This document shows positions 22,291 through 31,732 of a stretch of DNA of 64,000 bases, piece by piece. How positions within the stretch are numbered: position 1 is the first letter of the stretch; every line of letters starts with the position of its first letter. The translations under genes were made by a program, and so were the position numbers. The notes under the pieces were generated by a model that saw only the letters and a list, made by a program, of their open reading frames with translations, had not been told where the DNA came from and did no database searches. The stretch is from assembly GCF_027580225.2 (NCBI RefSeq), contig NC_073346.2, positions 3,615,001-3,679,000 on the forward strand, read 5' to 3'. This DNA comes from Misgurnus anguillicaudatus (taxonomy: Eukaryota; Chordata; Actinopteri; Cypriniformes; Cobitidae).

Positions 22291-22557
22291 AGGAACAGTA
22301 CGTAAGAAATATATATCAATTAATCATAAAATGGCCCTGATATGTCACTAGACATTAAGAAATCAAATACTTATATCACTGAAAACAGTGGTCTGGCCAG
22401 GATATTGTCATTTAAAAAGTGGAGTTGCAGCCCTCAACTGATGTTTATGTTATCATGTTGTGTATTGGCCACCAGTTGTGTGATTGCAGTACCAGTTTTA
22501 GCCACAAGTTTTGTGATTGCAATATCAGTTTTAGCCACAATCCTACATACTGTTCCT
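22291..22557. mobile_element. TTAA-target MITE, AGGAACAGTA family (complete copy)
   Basis: A 267-bp element with ends AGGAACAGTACGTAAG and the complement of AGGAACAGTATGTAGG. TTAA flanks it on both sides (22287-22290, 22558-22561). An internal phrase with TTTTAGCCACAA repeats twice. The 75-codon frame at 22342-22569 reads this repeat and is not a gene. A truncated inverse copy is at 861-1056. Confidence 0.9.
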
Positions 22558-22561
22558 TTAA

Positions 22562-23378
22562 ACTATTAATACATTACTTGTAGCTAACTAATATTAAAGT
22601 CACATGTTCAGTTGTATATTGCTAAGCGTAAAAGTGACTAGACTTTTACACTGTCTGGCCTTTGACACACCACTCAACGCTGCTTTGACCTCATTTAAGC
22701 ATTGGAGATAGCTTCACAGAAGGCCTGTTGCTAGGTAACCAGAAAGCCTAAAACTGATATGACGATAGCCCAATTGAACTGTCCACTAATAATTGTCTGG
22801 TGTTTTGAAAGGTCAGCAGGAGAAAAGGGTCAATGTGGAAATTGACCGATGCACAGTGTGGTGACTTAATGCTTCACTCTGTACTTTAAACAGTGTATTT
22901 TGTTTAATGCAATGGTTCAAAGTCAAGTATAAAGTCATTATTAGCATTTTGCGTGACAGTGGTTAAAAATAAAAAGCAATGAGAAAATTAAGACAATATG
23001 AAGTATTATTTAGTGAATATAATGCATGTTTTTTACACAATTGTGCCAATGCAGAATAACACAACAGCTGTCATAACCAACCAATCACAGTAATGCAACT
23101 TTGCAGGAGAACAGGACCCACACATACAGTAGATATTTCTATGTTTCTACAATTCTACACATTTCTATTTTGACTTCTTCACAGCTGTCTTTGATAGATT
23201 AAAAAGATTGTTTCAGGAATGCTTTGATGACTTCTGTTTTCTAACTTCGCTGTTATGTGACAACACAAGGTTTTTGCTTCTAGACAGGTACTGTTTGCAA
23301 ATTATTGGGGAGAGAGATGACATGCCACCCTGCATAGCACACATCACAATACGTATAATGAGAGAGAGAGGGAGAGAA

Positions 23379-23409
<31 letters not shown>

Positions 23410-23861
23410 CAGGAACATGAACACTGCTAATAGATCTACTAAGCTAACCAGTCAAACCTTGATCCCCTGAAGCTGCTATGATAATAAAGCAATAAATCAA
23501 AGCTTCTGTTGCTCAGTAACTAGCAGAGTTAAAGTGATAAATCGACTGCATGTAGAAAACATCTGAAAAAAGCAGAATGAGACACAGAATGATTCATGTT
23601 AGTTGTAGTGCTGCTCAAGGACATTCAGGTGTGAAGATGTTACATTGAGCTTATAGTAACACAAATATCAGCCTTTTATAAACAGATACAAACATTAAAC
23701 ATATTTTACTATATTACCTACAGTACCATTCCTTCATAAAGTATGTGTGCATATTTAGGTCATTTTTCAAGGTGAGATTTTGAGTTAAGTCTCAATATAT
23801 TTAATAAAGAGCACCTATTATGCCCCCTTTTAATGTCTTTATATTGTTTATTTGGTGTATG
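22562..23861. other. Intergenic DNA with a (GA)n microsatellite
   Basis: A GA-rich run lies at about 23360-23410. The 70-codon frame ending in an Arg-Glu repeat (23208-23420) is the translation of that microsatellite and not a gene. Nothing else is recognised. Confidence 0.5.
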
Positions 23862-24327
23862 AGCCCTTTTCACGCACAGATTAGGAAAACACAGGATTTG
23901 TCTGGGGATCATTTGATATTGGTTCCTTGACACTGCCCGTGATTTTACGAAATGTGTGCATTCACACACATCCCATAAAGATCCGGTAGAGACGCAACAT
24001 CTGTGATTTCTCTTTCAGGGAACCACGCACATGCATTTATTTTTCGATTCAATCATAAACTAGTGCGTGACGTGCTGTTCTAATATGCTGGTGAACGATT
24101 CCAGCTTCAGCGCGGATAGTGAGGAGCTTCCTGATCTCTGCTTCAGTCCTGTTTGAAGACATTTCTGCAATGTTGTTCTGCATTTAAAACCCTGTGTCAA
24201 AGAGCTAAAACATAACATATTCCTGGAATGACAACAACACGCCTAACTACGACACACCTCTTATAGCATTGTTTCTGCCTTTTGTTCACACAGGACACGT
24301 TCCGTAAATGTTACGGTAATATTACCA
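23862..24327. mobile_element. Second copy of the AGCCCTTTTCACAC element, truncated at right
   Basis: Starts with AGCCCTTTTCACGCACAG and follows the same order as 11211-11620 (for example GCGTGACGTGCTGTTCTA, GGTGAACGATTCCAGCTTCA), then the last part near 24230-24325. It has one internal unit where the copy at 11211 has three. The right end is cut by the MITE that starts at 24328. Confidence 0.75.
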
Positions 24328-24354
24328 CATTGTAAAAAATCTTTGCTGCCTTAA

Positions 24355-24908
24355 AGTCACACCATGGAACTAGGGGGTGCTAGACATGTATTTTTCACGT
24401 CTAGCGCCCTAGAGACCACAAGCAATATAACATTACTCACTAGTACAAAAGCATGACGGCCAAGTCAGCATCGGTCAGAAACCCCTCCTCCTTCTTTAGT
24501 TCACGCCAGCGAGCGAACGCTGGCCCAATATAACTGATCCTCGTCCTTCTTTTTATTCTTTCACTCTCCTGTTTTCTCTTTCTGGTCTCCTCCGACAAAA
24601 CCTTGGGTTTCTTTTTCTTAGTTGCTGCTTCGGCCATGACAAAACCATCAGGAAAATAAATGGTTGCGCTCTCACGTCTGAATTTGAAAAAGTGGAGGAA
24701 GTGAAGTATGCCGTAAAGCAGATTTCTGTAGTTTTTTGTGTTGTGCTCAGGTTACTACCCAAAACCCCAAGTTTAAAAGTACAAGTAAGAGCAATACAGA
24801 CCCCGTCAGGCTATGGTAAACATGTCATTAAACCTATTTTAAGTTGATGTACCATCACAAGGGTCTTGAAAATATATTATGAAGGTTGAAAAACTACAAA
24901 GTGTCACT
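24355..24908 (-). mobile_element. TTAA-target element carrying a small protein relic
   Basis: A 554-bp element with ends AGTCACAC and the complement of AGTGACAC. TTAA flanks it (24351-24354, 24909-24912). It interrupts the MITE between GCCTTAA and TTAAATTTG exactly as a TTAA-duplicating element should. It carries the minus-strand frame described at 24440-24637. The class is likely Kolobok-like, by target and ends only. Confidence 0.8.
24440..24637 (-). pseudogene. Transposon-borne small protein (GPAFxRWREL type), relic
   Basis: A 65-codon frame starting at ATG 24637. Residues 4-31 are strongly basic (KKKKPKVLSEETRKRKQESE), like a nuclear localisation stretch. The second half reads IGPAFARWRELKKEEGFLTD followed by ADLAVMLL. 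I recall similar short GxAFxRWRELRxxKGxKTDAELAxFLLD segments at the N-terminus of many repeat-derived fish proteins, where the segment seems DNA-associated; this is memory and not a search result. There is no room for a transposase in the 554-bp host element, so the frame is a leftover N-terminal exon or a passenger. Confidence 0.5.
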
Positions 24909-24969
24909 TTAAATTTGTTTGTTGAATCAACTCAGATTTACAAGTCATGCCAACTTATTTAGAGATACT

Positions 24970-26033
24970 CAGTGCTTTAAGTGGCCCAAAAGAAGTGCTG
25001 GTACTCTATTTCTTTTTTTTTTTTTTGCTGACTGGACTTCTATATTGAAGGGGTTTTATATTTAGCAGTCAACAGACGACCTTGTAAAAAATAATAAATC
25101 CTTATATAAGTTTGTGGATTTGCTTGAGCTAGAAATAGCTATTGAACGTACATAAAATGTGCAAAAGGTAAAATTTTCAGCATGGTCAAATGCTAAAACT
25201 AGTTGTTCGGATAGAAAGAGCTTAAAAACAAAAACTTTAAAATGACACCAAGACCATGTCTATGGCTTCAAGAATAACAAAATACTGGCCATTTGAAACT
25301 AGAAAGTCATCACTTTATTTTGTCCCATTGTTTTCCATTTTGCGGGTGGTAGGCCTAAAACTACTGTGAGCGTCGTTCAAATTCATTGAAATTTCGTTCA
25401 CTTGTAGTTTAGCAATTAAACTAAATGTCTATTACAATTTCAAGAATGTTTTTACTCTGCACATCGCCTGAGGAAATCCGAAGTTGCGTCGAGGGGAACC
25501 AAACTGACAGCCGCGGCAGCGGAGATTATCACGTACAGTACCTACAAAAGTACAAAAGAGCTATCATTCTGGCTTGGTGGGATGTCAGCCAGCGAGTCCT
25601 CTGATTCTGACCTTGTTCTTTTACTACTCAGAGTCTGAAACAAGGAGGGCATTATTAAGTGTTTTTTCATTTTAACCGAGCAGCTATGGTTGCACATTTC
25701 ACACACAAACACACGCCTCTCCACACCACGTTGAGGCTGACTGACAGCAAAGGCGGCGCATGCGCTTTTAACTTGTAAACTCAAGGCTGTATGGGTAATG
25801 TAGTCTCTGCTCTCGGTGGGACGAATTAGGAAGTGTACATTGTGAAGAGCGCTCTGAATAGCGGTAGCGCAGCCAAAGGATTAAAACCTCTGATTTAAAC
25901 AGATGTGCAAATGAGTGTTCCGGTACGCTAAAAGCACGTTCTGGGCTCAGGGAGAGGTGGTGGTACGCTCAAGAGCTATATTTAGAAGTGGCGGTACTGA
26001 GTACCGGCGCGTTCCGGCCCACTTAAAGCACTG
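24970..26033. mobile_element. 1.06 kb inverted-repeat element with CAGTGCTTTAAGTGG ends
   Basis: The ends are CAGTGCTTTAAGTGGCCC and the complement of CAGTGCTTTAAGTGGGCC. A CAGTG start is typical of hAT elements, but the flanking 8-mers (GAGATACT and CTACAACT) do not match well. The minus frame at 25542-25784 reads VCEMCNHSCSVKMKKHLIMP and then SLFQTLSSKR; I do not recognise it, and it may be a transposon N-terminal relic. It is nested inside the MITE at 24328-26150. Confidence 0.65.
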
Positions 26034-26562
26034 CTACAACTTAAAACGAAGTAGACTTTTCTAAAGTAAAGTATATAGTTATGAAACTATATTTTATAAG
26101 TTATAACTCATCTGTAGTTATAACAACTCATCTCCATTAATAGTTTGCTGCTGGAAGCAATTTCAGGTTACAGCAGAATCGGGTTATACAAGCACAGCTT
26201 GGAAAGATTGTTTCAGATATTTTCAGTATATTTTTATTTGGTACTCGTCTTATACATGTCAGATGTTACCATTCAAAGAAAAGTTTGAATAATCTGGCAC
26301 ACATACAAAATAGCTTTTACAGTAGATAATAAAGTCTTTGAATGGATTAATACCTAATAAAATACCAAATCTTGTGAATATGAATCTTTATTACCAGAAC
26401 TACTGTACCATCGGTGAACAGAAGCTGTGTCTCAATATGCACTCTTGTCTGTACTTGCGTTCTTGTGAAACATCATTGGTCCCTACCCAAGTACTGTTCC
26501 AAGTAAGTTCACATCAAGAAAAGTATACTTATGAGTAGAAATATTACTGTTTAAAGTTCCGT

Positions 26563-26840
26563 GGTCGAGTAACGGAATTTTTTGCTCATTTTTCCGTGGC
26601 ATTCTCACGGATCTCCGCATATTTCCGTGGCCCTGCCACGGACTTTCTCACGGATTGGTTACTCAACTGCTTTTTCCTATTTTCAAACCATTGTCGCTTC
26701 GGTTTGGGGTGAGATTTGGTGTTTGCGTTAGTATGTCATGGTTTATACTATTTTTTCTGATGTATTCTTTTATATTATATAAACTTTAATCAATTGTCGC
26801 CTGGCGTTGGGGTTAGAGTTGGGTTTGGGTAGGGATGTCT
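26563..26840. mobile_element. Fragment related to the GTCGCCTGGCGTTGGGG fold-back family
   Basis: Shares the phrases AACCATTGTCGC, TCGGTTT and GTCGCCTGGCGTTGGGGTTA with the fold-back elements at 42771 and 44555. Its outer part differs and has repeats of TTTCCGTGGC and CTCACGGA. The right arm is missing. I treat it as a diverged, truncated relative. Confidence 0.6.
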
Positions 26841-27433
26841 TTTTAAGTAAATCTTCCCTGCCGTGAGAGGCCTCATTTCAGCAAATCCTTCTGAAATTTC
26901 CTCCAACGTTTTTTGAGATGTGAGTTCCAAGAAATCAGAGGGTGGCAAGAGATTGTTCACAATGCCAAGTCCTTCTAAAATTTGGCTCTGATGTATCGGT
27001 GCCTGATGGTTAAACATGAGATATAATTACAGTAGCTTTGGGTATATCTAACAGGCAAGCTTTATAATCTATTATTTCTCTCTAATGTTCACATGAAGTC
27101 TGTTATTTGTTATTATAACACAGCACTTGATAATGCTGATTAGCCAGTTGCAACATTCCAAGGTATGTTATAACTAAAAACACGGCTGCAAATGATTTTG
27201 ACAGGTAAAGTTTATTATTACACACAAAATTTTATATAAATGTGTATTTTAATAACATGTATGAGATTATATTTACAAACGATTGAACCATGCAAATTGT
27301 GTGTAATCTTAAAACCCAAAGTAAACGTGTTTTCCTCGAAGAAGTTCTGCTAACAATCAGCAAATAAAATATTTCAAATCAATATTTAACGTTCCTTACC
27401 TTACTTAATGAGTTAAATAGCTATGTAATAAAT
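26841..27433. other. Intergenic DNA, nothing recognised
   Basis: The minus frame at 26790-27017 lies partly in the neighbouring repeat and shows no domain. Confidence 0.35.
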
Positions 27434-27556
27434 AGGATAATGTACAGGCAGGCGGTTATTATCCCGAAATAAGCCCCTTCAATGCGATACTAGACCCTCC
27501 GGATCCTAATCACACTGTTGGGGCTTATTTCAACCTGCTGCATATACATTATCCCT
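27434..27556. mobile_element. Short hairpin MITE
   Basis: About 123 bp with inverted ends AGGATAATGTACAGGCAG and the complement of AGGGATAATGTATATGCAGC, and an inner inverted pair AAATAAGCCCC / GGGGCTTATTT. No target duplication is evident. Confidence 0.65.
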
Positions 27557-28686
27557 TACTTATCATTTTAGTTGAAGTAAAAGTTAAGTTTCATATAAAT
27601 ATATTTTCTATATAATCTAAATGCTTTTGTGTCTTTGTTTAATATTGTACAAACGTTTTGCACTTTTATAATAAATGGTTGTATTTAATATCATATTTTA
27701 TTTTATAATAAATACAGCTATGAAGCTATCCCAGCCAACACACAACGTCCTAGTTACGTAATTTATTGATAATTTTTGGGAAATTCATGACTTAACAGCT
27801 AGCAACATAACTGTTACATCCTATGGAGGTCATTTCATTACCATTACAATTATATAAACATTCATTTCATTTTCTATTTAGGTTAGCTTGTTAAAACTTC
27901 AAAGTCTCAAAGTTTCCCTTAAATAAGTCAAAATAGAATAGATATTTAACCACCTTGCGAGCTTCTTTTTACATGGGGAACACGGCGTCTGACACGACCA
28001 GTCATTTCTCTAAACTGAGACCCAAACACAAAACTTCTAATCCATTAGGTTGTCACAACGTGCACACAGGCAGGAAGATTATGTTGCAAAGTCACTTGAG
28101 GAATTTCACTTTTCCGGTCGGCATAACGTAAGTTTGGTAATCATATTACGTTAACGTTACATAATTTGTGTTAGCTGGGTATAAGGGGTTGTGTACACCA
28201 CAGTGTTTAAATGTGGCTGAAAACCTCAGGCGGACGGCGACTGTATACGCTTGCCAGCTTTTTTTAGCTTAGCGCTTTGAATGCTATGATAATTCTACTT
28301 TGTTTATCAGTCGTTGAATGATACGCCAGTTGGTTATTGTAATATTTGTCCCACCCCTCCTCCACTGTGATTGGACAGCTGCACTTCCTTTAGAAACAAT
28401 TGTAAACGCTTTGGTGTGCACGCTACCTTAAGCTAAACAGCGTATGCACGTGTTAAACCACATGCATATTCTTATTTTTTTTTTCAATAAAACGAAGCAG
28501 GGTTGTGTTTTCTATAACATTTTGTTTTATTGTAAAAAATACATTAATAATGACCACCTTAAGTACTCTACTGTTCCATTTGTAATATATCTGAACAGTG
28601 TCCTCTCATCGAGTTTGGTGTACTTGATATTAAGGAATGGCCAGAGACTTATTAAAGTAAAAAATATGAGGCTGCAGCTAAACATT
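27557..28686. other. Intergenic DNA with a possible MITE at 28170-28430
   Basis: GGGGTTGTGTACACCACAGT near 28186 and the complement of GTAGCGTGCACACCAAAGCG near 28430 could be paired ends, similar in style to the element at 57214. The 83-codon frame at 28444-28695 is AT-rich and lacks any motif. Confidence 0.35.
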
Positions 28687-28687
28687 A

Positions 28688-28878
28688 CACTGTAAACAAT
28701 TCTGTAGAAATTACAGTATTACTGGGTAGTTGCCAGTAACTTACAGTAGATTTTACATTTATGTTATTTACTGGCAACAGTTTGTTCAAAGTTAAATGAA
28801 CATGAAACATTTTCAGTCTTTATCTTCTACAGTAAGTTACTGGCAACCAGCTGCATAATTACAGCACATTTTTACAGT
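28688..28878. mobile_element. Small MITE, CACTGTAAA family (copy 2)
   Basis: Ends CACTGTAAACAATTCTGTAG and the complement of CACTGTAAAAATGTGCTGTA, with TA on each side. Opposite orientation to the copy at 8512. Best preserved of the three copies. Confidence 0.85.
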
Positions 28879-29270
28879 GTACAGCAGCATTTAGTCAGGA
28901 GGTTGGCATTATGGAAATGTGTTACATGTTAATGTCAACCTGTAACGGAAGTCACTAAGACTACTCAGCACTTCACTGTAGCCCAGAAATATCATTCTGA
29001 TTAGAGATTATAACTAGCGTGGACTTTGGGATTTAGATCGTTTACATGCACAAACACAGACTTACATACTGAAGGAAAGATAACATTGTGAAAAGCATAA
29101 TACAGAAGGTGCTCTTTATGAAGGTGTCCAGGTCACATTTTGAAGATGGAGAAAGATCATTTTTGCTTACACGTCTGTGTCTTTAATTAGCATTGTGAGA
29201 GCACAATTAAAGGCAATTTTTGTTTTAAAGTTTCAGGGAATTTTTTTATCTGTAATACAATTTCTAGCTG

Positions 29271-29978
29271 TCTTGTGTTTCCCTTGTCCTAGTCTTTTAT
29301 TTTGAAATTGTGTGTTTGTTAGCAATGTTTGTACTTATCTGTAGTTCTGTTTCTCATAGACCCCTTCAAGGTTTGTAAACATTGAATGACAATCGGGTGC
29401 ACGCGCAGCATGGGGTCAAACTGTTCATACCATTTAGGCTTTCTAGTTTAATCTAACAGGGCTGAAAAATGATGACTTACCTCAAATGAAGTGAGCACTA
29501 CAAACACAAGCCTCTTTGATCTTTGCATTGTTCTAGTCTGCACGTTAATTGCTTGCAGCCGCAGATGTTGTATTTGTTTGTTTTTGAGATTCTGCATGAA
29601 TCACAAAAACTTAATGGAAGACCTGGTGCGATTTTCACGGCCCACGACGTAAGTAGGCATTTTTGACGATACCGAATAATACGCAACTCAATCTGCTGTA
29701 ATGACTTTTCTGTCCCCGACATGCGCAGTGGGAACCGCCTGTGACGTGAACCGTGAAGGGGTCTATTGGTTGATGTATTGATTGTCTCCCTAGGTGTGTC
29801 TTGTTATCCTGTTCTACCATGTGTGTATATATAGCCCTAGTGTTTCAGTTGTCCTTTGTCAGTCTTTGTTGGATGTAAGGTTCGGTTAGTCGTTTGTATC
29901 TGGATTACCTGGTTTTAAGTTTTCAAATTAAATAAATGTCTGTCTGCCTGCCTATTACCAATGTTCCAGAAAGACTGA
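29271..29978 (+). repeat. 5' LTR, split by a MITE
   Basis: Matches 31383-31732 in order once the 405-bp insertion at 29359-29763 is removed. The polyadenylation signal AAATAAATG is near 29931. A TATA-like TATATATAGCCC lies near 29826. Confidence 0.75.
29359..29763. mobile_element. 405-bp MITE in the 5' LTR, TA target
   Basis: Ends GACCCCTTCAAGGTTTG and the complement of GACCCCTTCACGGTTCACG. TA flanks both ends (29357-29358, 29764-29765). The uninterrupted 3' LTR shows the empty site (GTTTCTTATTGG). A TA target suggests Tc1/mariner-like mobilisation. Confidence 0.8.
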
Positions 29979-30099
29979 CCAAAGATGGATCCAGCAGCAT
30001 TTTGGTCTCCAGCCATGAAACTTCTCATGCTTCGCCAGGGCTCTCACTCCCTTAAGGACCACACCCAGGACACACTTTCCAGACAAATTACTCCAGATG

Positions 30100-30235
30100 A
30101 TGATGGCCGCCATGCCTCTGTCTGTTGCCAAGATTGCCGCCACACCTGCACCTGTTTTCAAGATGGCCGCCACACCCAAGTCACTTTACAAGATGGCCGC
30201 CACACCCAAGCCAATTCACAACATGGCAGCCTCAC
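30100..30235 (+). repeat. 30-bp tandem repeat with AAGATGGCCGCC cores
   Basis: Five units spaced 30 bp apart (cores at about 30101, 30131, 30161, 30191 and 30221). Each has a CAAGATGGCCGCC-like core. In one frame it reads KMAATPK. The core is close to the YY1 consensus AANATGGCNGC. Confidence 0.8.
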
Positions 30236-30546
30236 TAACATCCCCGGTAAATGCCATTACAAAGCGGTTGGTATATCTAGTCTGGCGGATACTCCTCTGG
30301 CATCTGTACAGACTGCTGGTGTCCAAAACCAGGTTGTCTCTTGTTCTATGGTCCCCATGGCATCCGAGGTATGTCCTCTATCTTCTGTGCTCCCTGTAGT
30401 TGCTACTATGCTGTGGTGTGTGTGGTCTGTCTTTTGTTCTTTGCTTCCCTCAGAGAATAAACCTGCCATGTCATGGCTGGAAGGTCTGAACCTGAGTCTC
30501 CTGCATTTTCTGTCATGGCTAAAAGGTCCAAAACTGTAGTGATCTG

Positions 30547-30760
30547 TTCTGCTGGCTCCGCACTGGCCGCCTGCTCTGCCGGCTCCGCCCTGACCTCCTG
30601 CTCTGCCGGCTCCACCCTGGCCTCCTTCTCTGCCGGCTCCACCCTGGCCTTCCTTCTCTGCCGGCTTCACCCTGGCTTTCCTTCTTTGCCGGTTCCGCCC
30701 TGGCCTCCTGCTCTGCCAGCGCCTCCCTGGCTTCCTGATCTGCCCTTGTCTCCAGGCCCT
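30547..30760 (+). repeat. 27-bp tandem repeat, TCTGCCGGCTCC cores
   Basis: About four good and several diverged units of 27 bp with TCTGCCGGCTCCACCCTGGC-like text. The length is a multiple of three, which keeps frames open on both strands (201-codon minus frame at 30257-30862). Confidence 0.8.
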
Positions 30761-30840
30761 CCTTACCTCCCCCTGTTCCGCCTCAGCTCCACCACCCACC
30801 TGGACTGCTTTGTTTTGGAGTGTCTGGAAGCCACTCCTTA

Positions 30841-31367
30841 AGGGCTCGTTATAGTTGTGCATAGGTCCTACGGCGTAGACGTGACGGCATAGGTTCCGCG
30901 TCGGTTTTCATTTATACTTTTGCATGGTCGTCTGCGTCAACGTGCAAACACATGCGCGACCGCTGGTAGGCAGTATTTACGGGTGTAACCACAGTAGCAG
31001 CGCTACCGTCAATGAAGAAGAAGCTTGGCAAGTTAACCCACAAACGAAGAAGAAATAGCAACTTGTTGTGTATGATTTGAGAAGGCCAGCAATGATGGAA
31101 GTAAATAAACAGAGAGACTTTTGTTGCAGTTTGAGTTAAATCCCTCCTCAGCTTGGCCCATCTTTGTTTTCACCGTTGCAAACGGAAATACCTATGACAA
31201 TTTTTTTACCTAACGGGAGGGGTTCTGGTGGACCAATCACAGCGCTTGCGGTTCGCGTAGAACTGACGCGCTGTTAAAAATTTTTGTGAGGTGCACGTCA
31301 GGCTACGCAGAGCTACGCAGAGGCTACGGATAACCTACGGCGTAGATGCACGACTATAAATCGGGCT
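30841..31367. mobile_element. 527-bp Harbinger-like MITE, TTA target
   Basis: Ends AGGGCTCGTTATAGTTGTGC and the complement of AGCCCGATTTATAGTCGTGC, with inner paired CTACGGCGTAGA. TTA flanks both sides (30838-30840, 31368-31370), the TWA target of PIF/Harbinger. It inserted at the end of the internal coding relic, just ahead of the polypurine tract. Confidence 0.8.
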
Positions 31368-31382
31368 TTAGAAGGGGGCTAT

Positions 31383-31732
31383 GTCACAGTCATGTCTTGT
31401 GTTTCCCTTATCCTGGTCTTTTATTTTAAGTTAGCCATGTATGTAGTTCTCTGTAGTTCTGTTTCTTATTGGTCGGTGTATTGATTGTCTCCCCAGGTGT
31501 GTCTTGTTATCCTGTTCTACCGTGTGTGTGTGTGCGTGTGTGTGTGTGTGTGTATACAGTATAGCCTTAGTGTTTCAGTTGTCCTTGTTCAGTCTTTGTA
31601 AGATGTAAGGTTTGGTTAGTTGTTTGTTCTGTTTGCATCTGTATTACCTTGTTTCATGTTTTCGTATAAAATAAATGGCTGCACTTGAATCCGCTGCCTC
31701 TGCCTACCTTTTACCAACGTTAGACTGACAAC
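31383..31732 (+). repeat. 3' LTR
   Basis: Uninterrupted LTR, with a (GT)n run at 31521-31553 that the 5' LTR lacks, and a polyadenylation signal near 31669. The GT expansion and scattered substitutions show the copy is not recent. Confidence 0.75.

Larger units (their letters stand above)
24328..26150. mobile_element. MITE of the TTTGCTGCCTTAAA family, split twice
   Basis: The left end reads CATTGTAAAAAATCTTTGCT and continues as GCCTTAA before an insertion. The body resumes at 24909 (TTGAATCAACTCAGATTTAC), breaks again at 24970, and resumes at 26034 with TTATAAGTTATAACTCATCT. The intact family member at 59158-59400 shows the original order. The right end is lost near 26150. Two independent insertions, at 24355-24908 and 24970-26033, account for both gaps. 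Confidence 0.75.
29985..30840 (+). pseudogene. Gag-like or passenger coding relic with two repeat arrays
   Basis: The first frame starts ATGGATCCAGCAG (MDPAAFWSPAMKLLM), a start I associate with gag of fish gypsy elements, soon after the 5' LTR. It stays open for 184 codons. Another frame at 30097-30399 shows a 10-codon repeat with KMAATPK. From 30547 a 27-bp repeat encodes SAGSALTSC-like units in one frame and proline-rich text (PAPPWPPALPAPPWLPDLP) in another; a stop TAA falls at 30839-30841. No protease, RT or zinc knuckle is found. Frames shift between the arrays, so no single product is likely. It may have been a passenger gene in a non-autonomous element. Confidence 0.5.
29271..31732 (+). 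mobile_element. Non-autonomous LTR retrotransposon, both LTRs present
   Basis: Two direct repeats enclose about 1.4 kb. Shared LTR phrases include CTTGTGTTTCCCTT, GTAGTTCTGTTTCT, TCTTGTTATCCTGTTCTACC, AGTGTTTCAGTTGTCC and AAATAAATG. A purine-rich tract, AGAAGGGGGCT, ends just before the 3' LTR at 31383, as a polypurine primer site should. The inside has no RT, integrase or protease, only a gag-like start and proline-rich repeats. Each of the 5' LTR and the internal region holds a later DNA-transposon insertion. A target duplication is not clear, so the outer edges are approximate. Confidence 0.8.

Noticed and set aside
23340..23420. Arg-Glu repeat protein
   Set aside because: Translation of a GA microsatellite.
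30257..30862. 201-codon Gly/Arg-rich minus frame
   Set aside because: It is the antisense reading of 27- and 30-bp repeats inside an LTR element; composition follows the repeat and not a protein family.
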